A stretch of 64,000 bases of DNA from Aristolochia californica. Taxonomy: Eukaryota > Streptophyta > Magnoliopsida > Piperales > Aristolochiaceae. Positions 41,701-52,260 of this stretch are shown piece after piece; within the stretch, counting starts at the first letter, position 1; every line of letters begins with the position of its first letter. The stretch is taken from the NCBI GenBank assembly GCA_029961685.1, contig JARWKL010000001.1, positions 23,820,295 through 23,884,294 of the forward strand, given 5' to 3'. A program made the position numbers and the translations under genes. Under the pieces are notes generated by a model, which was not told the DNA's origin, searched no databases, and was given only the letters and a program-made list of their open reading frames with translations.

Positions 41701-42118
41701 CATATCCATTTTTAAAGCATGTGTGGATGAAATCACTTTCTAATAAAATTCCAAGCTGTTAGGGTTGAGCTAGTGGAATTTACCAAACTTGGACAACAAA
41801 ACTTTTTTGTTCATTTATGGTGTGTGAATAAATTTTCTTTACTAACATTTTTTATTGTTTTAAATTTTTTCCATACATAAACTCTAAAAATTTTATTTGG
41901 TTGTGATCTATTTGCCTTTTTGGTTTACGGGATGAAGGAGAGCGAACACTAAAAGTTTTTATTTAAGAAAAAAAGTACATCTAAAATGGAAATGAACAAT
42001 GCACAAATGTAGAGAGAGATAATTCCAATGAGTGTCTGTAATTTTTAGGGATTGTAAGCTCTTTTTAGTTTTTATATATCAGGTTTTGCAATCGTCGGGA
42101 AAAGAGGAAGGTGGGGGA
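38761..42118 (+). repeat. Pentamer higher-order repeat, copy 2 (a-b-c-d-e)
   Basis: Monomers start at 38761 (a), 39434 (b), 40106 (c), 40779 (d) and 41450 (e), each 3357 or 3358 bp after its partner in copy 1 except the first-copy e start, which lies within 1 bp of that. The d and e units are almost the same text as in copy 1 (shared CTCCCTATC, GGAGATAATTCAAAAGAG, CGAATTTAATGAG), much closer than any two neighbours within one unit. Confidence 0.95.
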
Positions 42119-44134
42119 TTTTTAACTGAGTGTTGACTCCCAATCTATAAGTCATTTCTTAGGGTAATATATCCCGTTACGTATTAGAAATGACTTTACA
42201 ATCATCTATGATTGTTAGGTCAGTCTTTTATAAATGGGAAGAATAATGGCTTGTTTAACTCGGGTTATTATCCCACTGCACATTCACTTGAGAATTTAAT
42301 GAGCTTTTGTTACTCTCTTTAAAAGGTTTAGATCCATAGGTGATTTGCATCTTTAACATGTTTCGAGTATGCATATCCATTTTTAAAGCAAGTGTGGATG
42401 AAATCACTTTCTTATAAAATTTCAAGCTATTAGGGTTGAACTAGTGGAATTTCCCAAACATGGACAACAAAAATTTTGTGTTCATTTGTGTTGTGTGAAT
42501 AAATTTTCTTTACTTACATTTGTTTTTGTTTAAAATTTTTTCCATACATAAACTCTAAAATTTTCCTTTTTTTGTGATATATTTGCCTTTATGGTTTACA
42601 GGATGATGGGAGAGCGAAAACTCAAAGTTTTGATTTAAGAAAAGATTGTACATCTAAAATTAAAGTGCACAATCCACAAATATAGAGAGAGATAATTCCA
42701 AAGAATGTCTGTAATTTTTAGGGATTGTAAGCTCTTTTTAGTTTTTATATATATGGTTTTGCAATCGTCGAGAAAGGGGGGAGGTGGGGGATTTTTAACT
42801 AAGTCATGACTCCCAAACCATATGACATTTCTTAGGGTAATATAGCCCGTTACGCATGATAAATCATTTTACAATCATCTATGCTCTTCAGGTCAGCTTT
42901 TGTATATGGGCAAAATAATGGCTTGTTTGACTCTGGCAAACATCCCATCGCACATTCACTTGAGAATTTAATGAGCGTTTGTTACTCTCTTTAAACAGTT
43001 TAGATCCATAGTTGATTTTCATCTTTAACATGTTTCAAACATGCATATCCATTTTTAGAGCATGTTTGGATGAAATCTCTTTCTTATAAAATTCGAAGAT
43101 GTTAGGGTTGAACTAGAGGAATTTGCCAAACTTGGACAACAAAACTTTTGTGTTCATTTCTCGTGTGCGAATTTTCTTTACTTACATTTGTCATAGTTTA
43201 AAATTTTTCCCATATATAAACTCTAAAATTTTCATTTTGTTGTGATCTATTTGCCTTTTTGGTTTACGAGATGAAGGGAAAGAGAAAACTCAAAGTTTTA
43301 ATTTAAGAGAAAAGTATACATCTAAAATGGAAAAGCAAAATGAACAAATATAGAGAGAGATAATTCCAAAGTGTGTCTGTAATTTTTAGGGATTGTAAGT
43401 CCTTTCTAGTTTTTATATATCAGGTTTTGCAATCGTCTGAAAAAGGGGGAGGCGAGGGATTTTTAACTGAGTGTTGACTCCCAATCCATATGACATTTCT
43501 TTGGGAAATATTGCCCGTTACACATGATAAATCACTTTACAATCATCTATGATAGTCAGGTCAGCTTTTTTTATATGGGTAAAATAACGAATTGTTTGAC
43601 TCGGGTAAATATCCCACCACACGTTTATTTGAGAATTTAATGAGCCTTGGTTATTATCTTTAAAAGGTTTGGATCCATAGGTTATTTTCATCTTTAACAT
43701 GTTTCAAGCATGCATATCCGTTTTTAAAGCATGTGTGGAAGAAATCTCTTTCTTATAAAATTCGAAGCTGTTAGGGTCAACAACTAGTGGAATTTCCCAA
43801 ACTTGGACAACAAAAATTTTGAGTTCATTTGTGGTGTGTGAATAAATTATCTTTACTTACATTTGTTATTGTTTTAATTTTTTTCCATACATAAGCTCTA
43901 AAAGTTTCATTTTGTTGTGATCTATTTGCCTTTTTAGTTTATGGCATGAAGGGAGAGCAAAAACTCAAAGTTTTGATTTAAGAAAAACGTGTACATCTAA
44001 AATTGAAATGCACAATGGACAAATGTAGAGGGAGATAATTCAAAAGAGTGTCTGTAATTTTTAGGGATTGTAAGCACTTTTTATTTTTTATTATCTAGTT
44101 TTGTAATCATCGGGAAAAGCGGGAGGTGGGGGAG
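42119..44134 (+). repeat. Pentamer copy 3, truncated after c/d mosaic
   Basis: Units a (42119) and b (42792) match copy 2 closely. Unit 66 at 43460 starts as c (AACGAATTGTTTGACTC, AAATTATCTTTAC) and changes to d between about 43851 and 43905. It then shows ATAAGCTCTAAAAGTTTC, TTATGGCATGAAGG, GGGAGATAATTCAAAAG and TATTATCTAG. One monomer length is thus missing from the expected c-d pair, as an in-register unequal crossover would give. Confidence 0.88.
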
Positions 44135-47100
44135 TTTTAACTGAGTCTTGACTCCCAATCTATAAGTAATTTCTTAGGTTAATATAGCACGTTACGCATG
44201 ATAAATCACTTTACAATCATCTATGATCGTTAGGACAGCTTTTTGTGAATGGGAAAAATAATGGCTTGTTTGACTCGGGTAAATATCCCACCGCACGTTC
44301 ACTTGAGAATTTAATTAGCATTTGTTATTCTTTTTAAAAGGTTTGGATCCATAGGTGATTTTCATCTTTAACATGTTTCAAGAATGCATATCCATTTTTA
44401 AAGCATGTGTGGATGAAATCTCTTTCTAATAAAATTCCAAGCTGTTAGGGTTGAACTAGAGGAATTTCTCAAACTTGGACAACAAAACTTTTGTGTTCAT
44501 TTGTGGTGTATGAATAGATTTTCTTTACTTAAATTTGTTATTTTTTAAAAAAATTTCGATACATAAACTCTAAAATTTTCATTTTGTTGTTATCTATTTG
44601 CCTTATTGGTTTACGGGATGAAGGGAGAGCGAAAACTCAAAGTTTTGATTTAAGAAAAAAGTGTACATCTAAAATTAAAAAGCACAATGCAAAAATATAG
44701 AAAAAGATAATTCCAAAGAGTGTCTTTAATTTTTAGGGATTGTAAGCTCTTTTTATTTTTTATATATCCGATTTTTCAATCGTCGAGAGAAGGGGGAGGC
44801 GGGGGATTTTTAACTGAGTGATGACTCCCTATCCATATGAGATTTCTTAGGGTAATATAGCCCGTTACACATGATAAATCACTTTACAATAATCTATGAT
44901 CGTCAGGTCTGCCTTTTGTATATGGGCAAAATATTGGCTTTTTGACTCGGGCAAATAACCCACCGCACGTTCACTTGAGAATTTAATGAGCGTTTGTTAT
45001 TCTCTTGAAAAGGTTTCGATCCATAGGTGATTTGCATCTTTAACATGTTTAAACCATGCATATCCATTTTTAAAGCATGTGTGGATGCAATCTCTTTCTT
45101 TTAAAATTCTAAGCTGTTAGGGTTGAACTAGTGGAATTTCCCAAACTTGGACATAAAAACTTTTGTGTTCATTTGTGGTGTGAGAATAAATTTTCTTTAC
45201 TTAAATTTGTTATTCTTTTAAATTTCTTCCATAATTAAACTCTAAAAGTTTCATTTTGTTGTGATCTATTTGCCTTTTTGGTTTATGGCATGAAGGGAGA
45301 GCAAAAACTCAAAGTTTTGATTTAAGAAAAAAGTGTACATCTAAAATTGAAATGAAAAATTGACAAATGTAGAGGGAGATAAGTCAAAAGAGTGTCTGTA
45401 ATTTTTAGTGATTATAAGCACTTTTTAGTTTTTATTATCTGGTTTTGCTATCGTCGGGAAAAGGGGGAGGCGAGGGAGTTTTAACTGAGTGTTGACTCCC
45501 AATCCATAAGTCATTTGTTAGGGTAATATAGCACGTTATGCATGATAAATCACTTTACAACCATCTATGATCGTTAGGTCAGCTTTTTGTAAATGGGAAA
45601 AATAATGGCTTGTTTGACTCGGGTAAATATCCCATCGCACGTTCACTTGAGAATTTAATCAGCGTTTGTTATTCTCTTTAAAAGGTTTGGATCCATAGCT
45701 GATTTGCATCTTCAACATGTTTCAAGCATGCATATCCATTTTTAAAGCATGTGTGGATGAAATCTCTTTCTAATAAAATTCCAAGCGGTTAGGGTTGAGC
45801 TAGTGGAATTTACCAAACTTGGACAACAAAACTTTTGTGTTCATTTGTGGTGTGTGAATAAATTTTCTTTACTAAAATTTGTTATTCTTTTAAATTTTTT
45901 CCTTACATAAACTCTAAAATATTTTCCTTACTTAAATTTGTTATTTTTTAAAAATTTTTCGATACATAAACTCTAAAATTTTCATTTTGTTGTTATCTAT
46001 TTGCCCTATTGGTTTACGATATAAAGGGAGAGCGAAAACTCAAAGTTTTGATTTAAGAAAAAACGTGTATATCTAAAATTAAAAAGCACAATGCACAAAT
46101 ATAGAGAGAGATAATTCCAAAGAGTGACTTTAATTTTTAGGGATTGTAAGCTCTTTTTATTTTTTATATATCCGATTTTTCAATCATCGGGAAAAGGGGG
46201 AGGTGGGGGATTTTTAACTGAGTGTTGACTCCCTATCCATATGAGATTTCTTTGGGTAATATAGCCCATTACGCATGATAAATCACTTACAATAATATAT
46301 GATCGTCAGGTCTGCCTTTTGTCTATGGGCAAAATATTGGCTTGTTTGATTCGGGCAAATATCCCACCGCACGTTCACTTGAGAGTTTAATGACCGTTTG
46401 TTATTCTCTTGAAAAGCTTTGGATCCATAGGTGATTTGCATCATTAACATGTTTAAAGCATGCATATCCGTTTTTAAAGCATGTATGGATGAAATCTCTT
46501 TCTTATAAAATTCTATGCTGTTAGGGTTGAACTAGTGGAATTTCCCAAACTTGGACAACAAAAGTTGTGTTCATTTGTGGTGTGTGAATAAATTTTCTTT
46601 ACTTACATTTGTTATTATTTTAAATTTTTCAACACATAAACTCTAAAAATTTCATTTTGTTGTTATCTATTTGCCTTTTTGGTTTACGGGATGAAGGGAG
46701 AGCGAAAACACAAAGTTTTAATTTAAGAAAAAAATGTACATCTAAAATGGAAATGCAAAATGCACAAATATAGAGAGACATAATTCCAAAGACTGTCTGT
46801 AATTTTTAGGGATTGTAACCTCTTTTTAGTTTTTATATATTAGGTTTTGCAATCGTCGGGAAAAGGGGGAGGCGGGTGAATTTTAATTGTGTTGACTCCC
46901 AATCCATATGAAATTTCTTTGGGTAATATAGCCCGTTACTTATGATAAATCACTTTACAATCATCTATGATCGTCAGGTCAGCTTTTTGTATATGGGTAA
47001 AATAATGGCTTGTTTGACTCGGGTAAATATCCCCCCTCACGTTCACTTGAGAATTTAATGAGCATTTGTTATTCTCTTTAGAAGGTTTGGATCCATAGGT

Positions 47101-48234
47101 GATTTGCATCTTTAACATGTTTCAAGCATGCATATCTGTTTTTATAGCATGTGTGGAAGAAATCTCTTTCTTATAAAATTCCAAGCTGTTAGGGTCAACA
47201 ACTAGTGGAATTTCCCAAACTTGGACAACAATACTTTTGTGTTCATTTGTGGTGTGTGAATAAATTATCTTTACTTACATTTGTTATTGTTTTAAATTTT
47301 TTCCATAAATAAACTCTAAAAGTTTCATTTTGTTGTGATCAATTTGCCTTTTTGGTTTACGGCATGAAGGGAGAGCGAAAAGTCAAAGTTTTGATTTAAG
47401 AACAAAGTGTACATCTAAAATGGAAATGCACAATGCACAAATGTAGAGGGAGATAATTCAAAAGAGTGTCTGTAATTTTTAGGGATTGTAAGCTCTTTTT
47501 AGTTTTTATATATCAGGTTTTGCAATCGTCGGGAAAAGGGGGAGGCGGGGGATTTTTAACTGAGTGTTGACTCCCAATCCAGAAGTCGTTTCTTACGGTA
47601 ATATAGCACATGACGCATGATAAATCACTTGACAATCATCTATGATCGTTAGTCAGCTTTTTGTAAATGGGAAAAATAATGGCTTGTTTGACTCCAGTAA
47701 ATATCCCACCGCATGTTCACTTGAGAATTTATTGAGCGTTTGTTATTCTCTTAAAAAGGTTTGGATCCATAGGTGAAATGCATCTTTGACATGTTTCAAG
47801 CTTGCAAATTTATTTTTAAAGCATGTGTGGATGAAATCTCTTTCTTATAAAATTCCAAGCTGTTAGGGTTGAACTAGTGGAATTTCCTAAGCTTGGACAA
47901 CAAAACTTTTGTGTTCATTTGTGGTGTGTGAATAAATTTTATTTACTTATATTTTTTTTTTTTTTAAATGTTTTCCTTACATAAACTCTAAAATTTTCAT
48001 TTTGTTGTGATCTATTTGCCTTTTTGGATGACAGGATGAAGGAAGAGCGAAAACTAAAAGTTTTGATTTAAGAAAAAAGTGTACATATAAAATGGAAATG
48101 CACAATGCACAAATATAATGAGAGATAATTCCAAAGAGTGTTTGTAATTTTTAGGGATTGTAAGCTCTTTTTAGTTTTTACATATCAGGTTTTGCAATCG
48201 TCGAGAAAAGGGAGAGGCGGGGGATTTTAACCTG
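44135..48234 (+). repeat. Scrambled c/d/e units after the pentamer (units 67-72)
   Basis: Starts: 44135, 44807, 45479, 46211, 46881, 47553. Heads read e, d, e, d, c, e. Units 67 and 69 have an e head (AATATAGCACGTTA) but a c-like tail (GCCTTATTGG or GCCCTATTGG, TTAAAAAGCAC, TATATATCCGATTTTTCAAT). Unit 70 has a d head (CTCCCTATCC, GGTCTGCC) and a b-like tail (AATGCAAAATGCACAAATAT). Unit 71 has a c head and d-like tail (GGCATGAAGG, GGGAGATAATTCAAAAG). Switches fall in the middle third of the monomer. These look like recombinant products of the pentamer next door. Confidence 0.82.
45862..45979 (+). repeat. 59 bp tandem duplication at a recombination junction (unit 69)
   Basis: ATTTTCTTTACTAAAATTTG... 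ending CATAAACTCTAAAAT (from 45862) is followed by ATTTTCCTTACTTAAATTTG... ending CATAAACTCTAAAAT (from 45921). This makes unit 69 732 bp long. The first half matches e units and the second matches the tail of unit 67 (TTTCGATACATAAACTC). The duplication therefore marks an e-to-c switch made one short segment out of register. Confidence 0.88.
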
Positions 48235-48767
48235 AGTGTTGACTCCCAATCCATATGACATTTCTTTTGGTAATATAGCCTGTTACGCATGATAAATCAC
48301 TTTACGATCATCTATGATCATCAGGTCAGCTTTTTGTTTATGGGTAAAATAATGGCTTGTTTGACTCGAGTAAATATTCCACCGCATGTTCACTTGAGAA
48401 TTGAATGAGTGTTTGTTATTCTCTTAAAAAGTTTGGATCCGTAGGTGATTTGCATCTTTAACATGTTTCAAGCATGCATATTCATTTGTTATTGTTTTAA
48501 ATTTTTTCCATACTTAAACTCTAAAATTTTTATTTTGTTGTGATCTATTTGCCTTTTTGGTTTACAGCATGAAGGGAGAGCGAAAACTTAAAGTTTTGAT
48601 TTTAGAAAAAGGCTTACATCTAAACTGGAAATGCACAATGCACTAATGTAGAGAGATATAATTCATAAGAGTGTCTGAAATTTTTAGGGATTGTAAGCTC
48701 TTTTTTGTTTTTATATATCTGGTTTTGCAATCGTTGGGAAAAGGGGGAGGCGGGGGATTTTTAATTG
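48235..48767 (+). repeat. Unit 73, 533 bp, mosaic with deletion
   Basis: The head is c-like (CATATGACATTTC, ATCAGGTCAGC, ATGGGTAAAATAATGG). From about 48360 it becomes G type (ACTCGAGTAAATATTCCACC, GAATTGAATGAGTG). At about 48485, CATATTCATTT joins GTTATTGTTTTAAAT, deleting roughly 140 bp; CATT is available at both edges. This unit is the right border of the higher-order block. Confidence 0.85.
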
Positions 48768-49340
48768 AGTGTTCACTCCCAATCCATATGTCATTTCTTA
48801 GGGTAATATAGCCCGTTACACATGATAATTCAATTTTAAATTATCTATGATCATTAAGTCAGCTTTTTGTGAATGGGCAAAATAATGGCTTGTTTTAGTC
48901 GGGTATATATCCCACCGCACGTTCACTTGAGAATTTAATGAGCATTTGTTATTCACTTGGATCCATAGGTGATTTGAATCTTTAACCTGTTTCAAGCATG
49001 CATATCCATTTTGAAGGCATGTGTGGAAAAAATCTCTTTCTTATAAATTTCCAAGCTGTTAGGGTTGAACTAGTGGAATTTCCAAAACTTGGACAACAAA
49101 ACTTTTGTGTTCATTTGTGGTGTGTGAATAATTTTTTTTTACTTACATTTGTTATTGTTTTAATTTTTTTCCATACATAAACTCTAAAATTTTGATTTTT
49201 TTGTGATCTATTTGCCTTTTTGGTTTATGGGATGAAGGTAGAGCGAAAATTCAAAGTTTTGATTTAAGAAAAAAGAGTACATCTAAAATGGAAATGCACA
49301 ATGCACAAATGTAGATACACATGATTCCAAAGAGTGTCTA
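48768..49340 (+). repeat. Unit 74, truncated at ~49340
   Basis: About 573 bp of a monomer with a small deletion near 48952 (TTATTCACTTGGATCC lacks CTTTAAAAGGTTT). It ends at CCAAAGAGTGTCTA, where the sequence jumps to TGGCTTGTTTGACTC, phase ~125 of a new unit. Confidence 0.88.
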
Positions 49341-49813
49341 TGGCTTGTTTGACTCAGTAAATACCCCACAGCACGTTCACTTGAGAATTTAATGATTATT
49401 TATTATTCTCTTTAAAAGGTTTGGATCCATAGGTGATTTGCATCTTAAACATTTTCAAAGCATGCATATCCATTTTTATAGCATGTGTGGAAGAAATTTC
49501 TTTCTTTAAAATTCCAAGTTGTTAGGATTGAACTAGTGGTATTTCCCAAACTTGGACAACTAAACATTTGTGTTCATTTGTGGTGTGTGAATAAATTTTC
49601 TTTACTTACATTTGTTATTGTTTTAAATTTTTTCCATACATAATCTCTAAAATTTTCATTTTGTTGGGATCTATTTGCCTTTTTGGTTTACGGGATGAAG
49701 GCAGAGCGAAAAATCAAAGTTTTGATTTAAGAAATATGAGTACATCTAAAATGGAAATGCACAATGCACAAAATCAGGTTTTGCAATCGTTGGGAAAAGG
49801 GGGAGGCACGGGA
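49341..49813 (+). repeat. Partial unit (74b), lacks head, tail deletion
   Basis: It begins at TGGCTTGTTTGACTCAG without the first ~125 bp, and loses about 73 bp at 49771 where ATGCACAAAA joins TCAGGTTTTGC. The middle resembles unit 25 (starts 15997): both have TTCAAAGCATGC, TTCTTTAAAATTCC and GTTAGGATTGAACTAG with ACATTTGTG. A closest relative 33 kb away suggests exchange between distant parts of the array. Confidence 0.85.
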
Positions 49814-51124
49814 TTTTTAACTGAGTGTTGACTCTGAATCCATAAGTCATTTCATAGGGTAATATAGCCCGTTACGCATGATAAATCACTTTAAAATCAT
49901 CTGTGATTATTAGGTCAGCTTCTTGTAAATGGGCAAAATAATGGCTTGTTTGACTAAAGTAAATATCCCACTGCACATTCGGTTGATAATTTAATGAGTG
50001 TTTGTTATTCTCTTTTAAAGGTTTGGATCCGTAGGTAATTTTCGTATTTAACATGTTTCCAGCATGCATATCCATTTTTAAAGAATGTGCGGAAGAAATC
50101 TCTTCCTTATAAAATTCCAACATGTTAGGCTCAATAACTTCTGGAATTTCAAAAACTTGGAGTACAAAACTTTTGTGTTCATTTGTGGTGTGTGAATAAA
50201 TTTTCTTTGCTCGCATTTGTTATTTTTTAAAATTTTTTCCATACATAAACTCTAAAATTTTCATTTAGTGTTGATCAATTCGCCTTTTTGGTTTACTGGA
50301 TGAAGGGAGAGCGAAAACTCAAAGTTTTGGTTTAAGAAAAAAGAGTACATCTAAAATTAAAATTGAAATGCATAATGCATCTAAACTCTTTTTAGTTTTT
50401 ATATATTTCGTTTTGCAATCGTAGGGAAAAGGGGGAGCGGGGGATTTTTAACTGAGTGTTGACTCCCAATCCATAAGTCATTTATTAGGGTAATATAGTC
50501 TGTTACGCATGATAAATCACTTTGCAATCATCTATGATCATTAGGTCAACTTTTTGTAAATGGGCAAAATAATGGTTGTTTGACTCGGGTACATATTCCA
50601 CAGCACGTTCACTTGAGAATTTAATGAGCGTTTTTTATTCTCTTTAAAAGGATTGGATGCATAGGTGATTTGCATCTTTAACATGTTTCAAGCATGCATA
50701 TCCATTTTTAAAGCATGTGGGGATGAAATCTCTTTCTTATAAAATTCCAAGCTGTTAGGGTTGAACTAGTGGAATTTCCCAAACTTGGACAACAAAACTA
50801 TTGTGTTCATTTGTGGTGTGTGAATAAATTTTTTTTACTTACATTTTTTTTGTTTTAAAATTTATCCATACATCAACTCTAAAATTCTCATATAGTTGTG
50901 ATCTATTTGCTTTTTTTATTTACGGAATGAAGGGAGAGCGAAAACTCAATGTTTTGATTTAAGAAAAAAGAGTACATCTAAAGTGGAAATGCACAATGCA
51001 CAAATGTTGGCAGAGATAATTCCAAAGAGTGTCTGTAATTTTTAGGGATTGTGAGCACCTTTTAGTTTTTGTATATCAGGTTTTGCAATCGTTGGGAAAA
51101 GGGAGAGGCGGGAGAGGCGGGAGA

Positions 51125-51671
51125 TTTTTAACCGAGTGTTGACTCCCATTCCATAAGTCATTTCATAGGCTAATATAGCCCGTTACGCATGATAAATCAC
51201 TTTAAAATCATCTTTGATCATTTGGTCAACTTTTTGTAAATGGGCAATATAATGGCTTGTTTGACTCGGGAAAATATCCCACAGCACGTTCACTTGAGAA
51301 TTTAATGAGCTTTTGTTATTCTATTTAAAAGGTTTGGATTCATAGGTGATTTGCATCTTTAACATATTTCAAGCATGCATATCCATGTTTAAATCATGTG
51401 CGGAAGAAATCTCTTTCTTATAAATTCCAAGTTGTTAGGGTTGAACTAGTGAAATTTCACAAACTTGGACAACAAAATTTTTGCATTCATTTGTGGTGTG
51501 TGAATAAATTTTCTTTACGTACATTTGTTATTGTTTTAAATTTTTTCCATACATAAATTCTAAAATTTTCATTTTGTTGTGTTCTATTTGCCTTTTTTGT
51601 TTACGGGATGAAGGGAGAGTCAAAAATCAAAGTTTTGATTTAAGAAAAAAGAGTACATCTAAAAAGGAAAT
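51125..51671 (+). repeat. Unit 77, truncated at ~51672
   Basis: A type 18/87 unit (ACCGAGTGTTGACTCCCATT, TTTCACAAACTTGG) cut at AAAAAGGAAATT. The next bases, CCTATGATCGTCAGG, belong to phase ~85 of another monomer. Confidence 0.88.
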
Positions 51672-52260
51672 TCCTATGATCGTCAGGTCAGGTTTTCATA
51701 AATGGGAAAAATATTTGCTTGTTTGACTCAGGTAAATATCCCACAGCATGTTCACTTGAGAATTTAATGAGCGTTTGTTACTCTCTTTAAAAGGTTTGAA
51801 TCCGTAGGTGATTTACCTCTTTAACAAGTTTCAAGCATGCATAACCATTTTTAAAGCATGTGTGGAAGAAATCTCTTTCTTATAAAATTCCAAGCTTTCA
51901 GAGTTGAACAAGCGGAATTTCCCAAACTTGGACAACAAAACTTTTGTCTTCATTTGAGGTGTATGTAACCATTTTCTTTACTTACATTTGTTATTGTTTA
52001 AATTTTTTTACATACATAAACTCTAAAATTTTCATTTTTTTGTGATCTATTTGCCTTTTTGGTTTACGGTATGAAGGGAGGGCAAAAACTCAAAGTTTTG
52101 TTTTAAGAAAAAAGAATACATCTAAAATGGAAATGCACAATGCACAAATGTAGAAAGATATAATTCCAAAGAGTATCTGTAATTTTTAGGGATTGTAAGC
52201 TCTTTTTATTTTTTTATATATCAGGTTTTGCAATTGTCGGGAAAAGGGGGAGGTGGGGGA
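51672..52260 (+). repeat. Partial unit (77b), lacks first ~85 bp
   Basis: It runs from CCTATGATCGTCAGG to the next normal boundary at 52261, about 589 bp. Its body has AATATTTGCTTG and GCTTTCAGAGTTGAACAAGCG, closer to units 11 and 94 than to its neighbours. Confidence 0.85.

Larger units (their letters stand above)
48235..52260 (+). repeat. Rearrangement-dense zone, units 73-77 plus two partial units
   Basis: Five successive starts (48235, 48768, 49814, 50445, 51125) are followed by spacings of 533, 1046, 631, 680 and 1136 bp, against 672 elsewhere. Out-of-register joins lie at about 49340 and 51672, and deletions at about 48485, 48952, 49771 and 50381. At the 51125 boundary the G-rich text GGGAGAGGCGGGAGAGGCGG holds a 9 bp tandem duplication. 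Unit 76 matches types 4/17/86 and unit 77 matches 18/87. The zone separates the higher-order blocks from the older right-hand array. Confidence 0.9.

Noticed and set aside
47525..47545. CENP-B box-like text at AATCGTCGGGAAAAGGGG
   Set aside because: It aligns to the mammalian box only with a gap and fails several essential positions (the first T, the central A and the CGGG). The likeness is weak.
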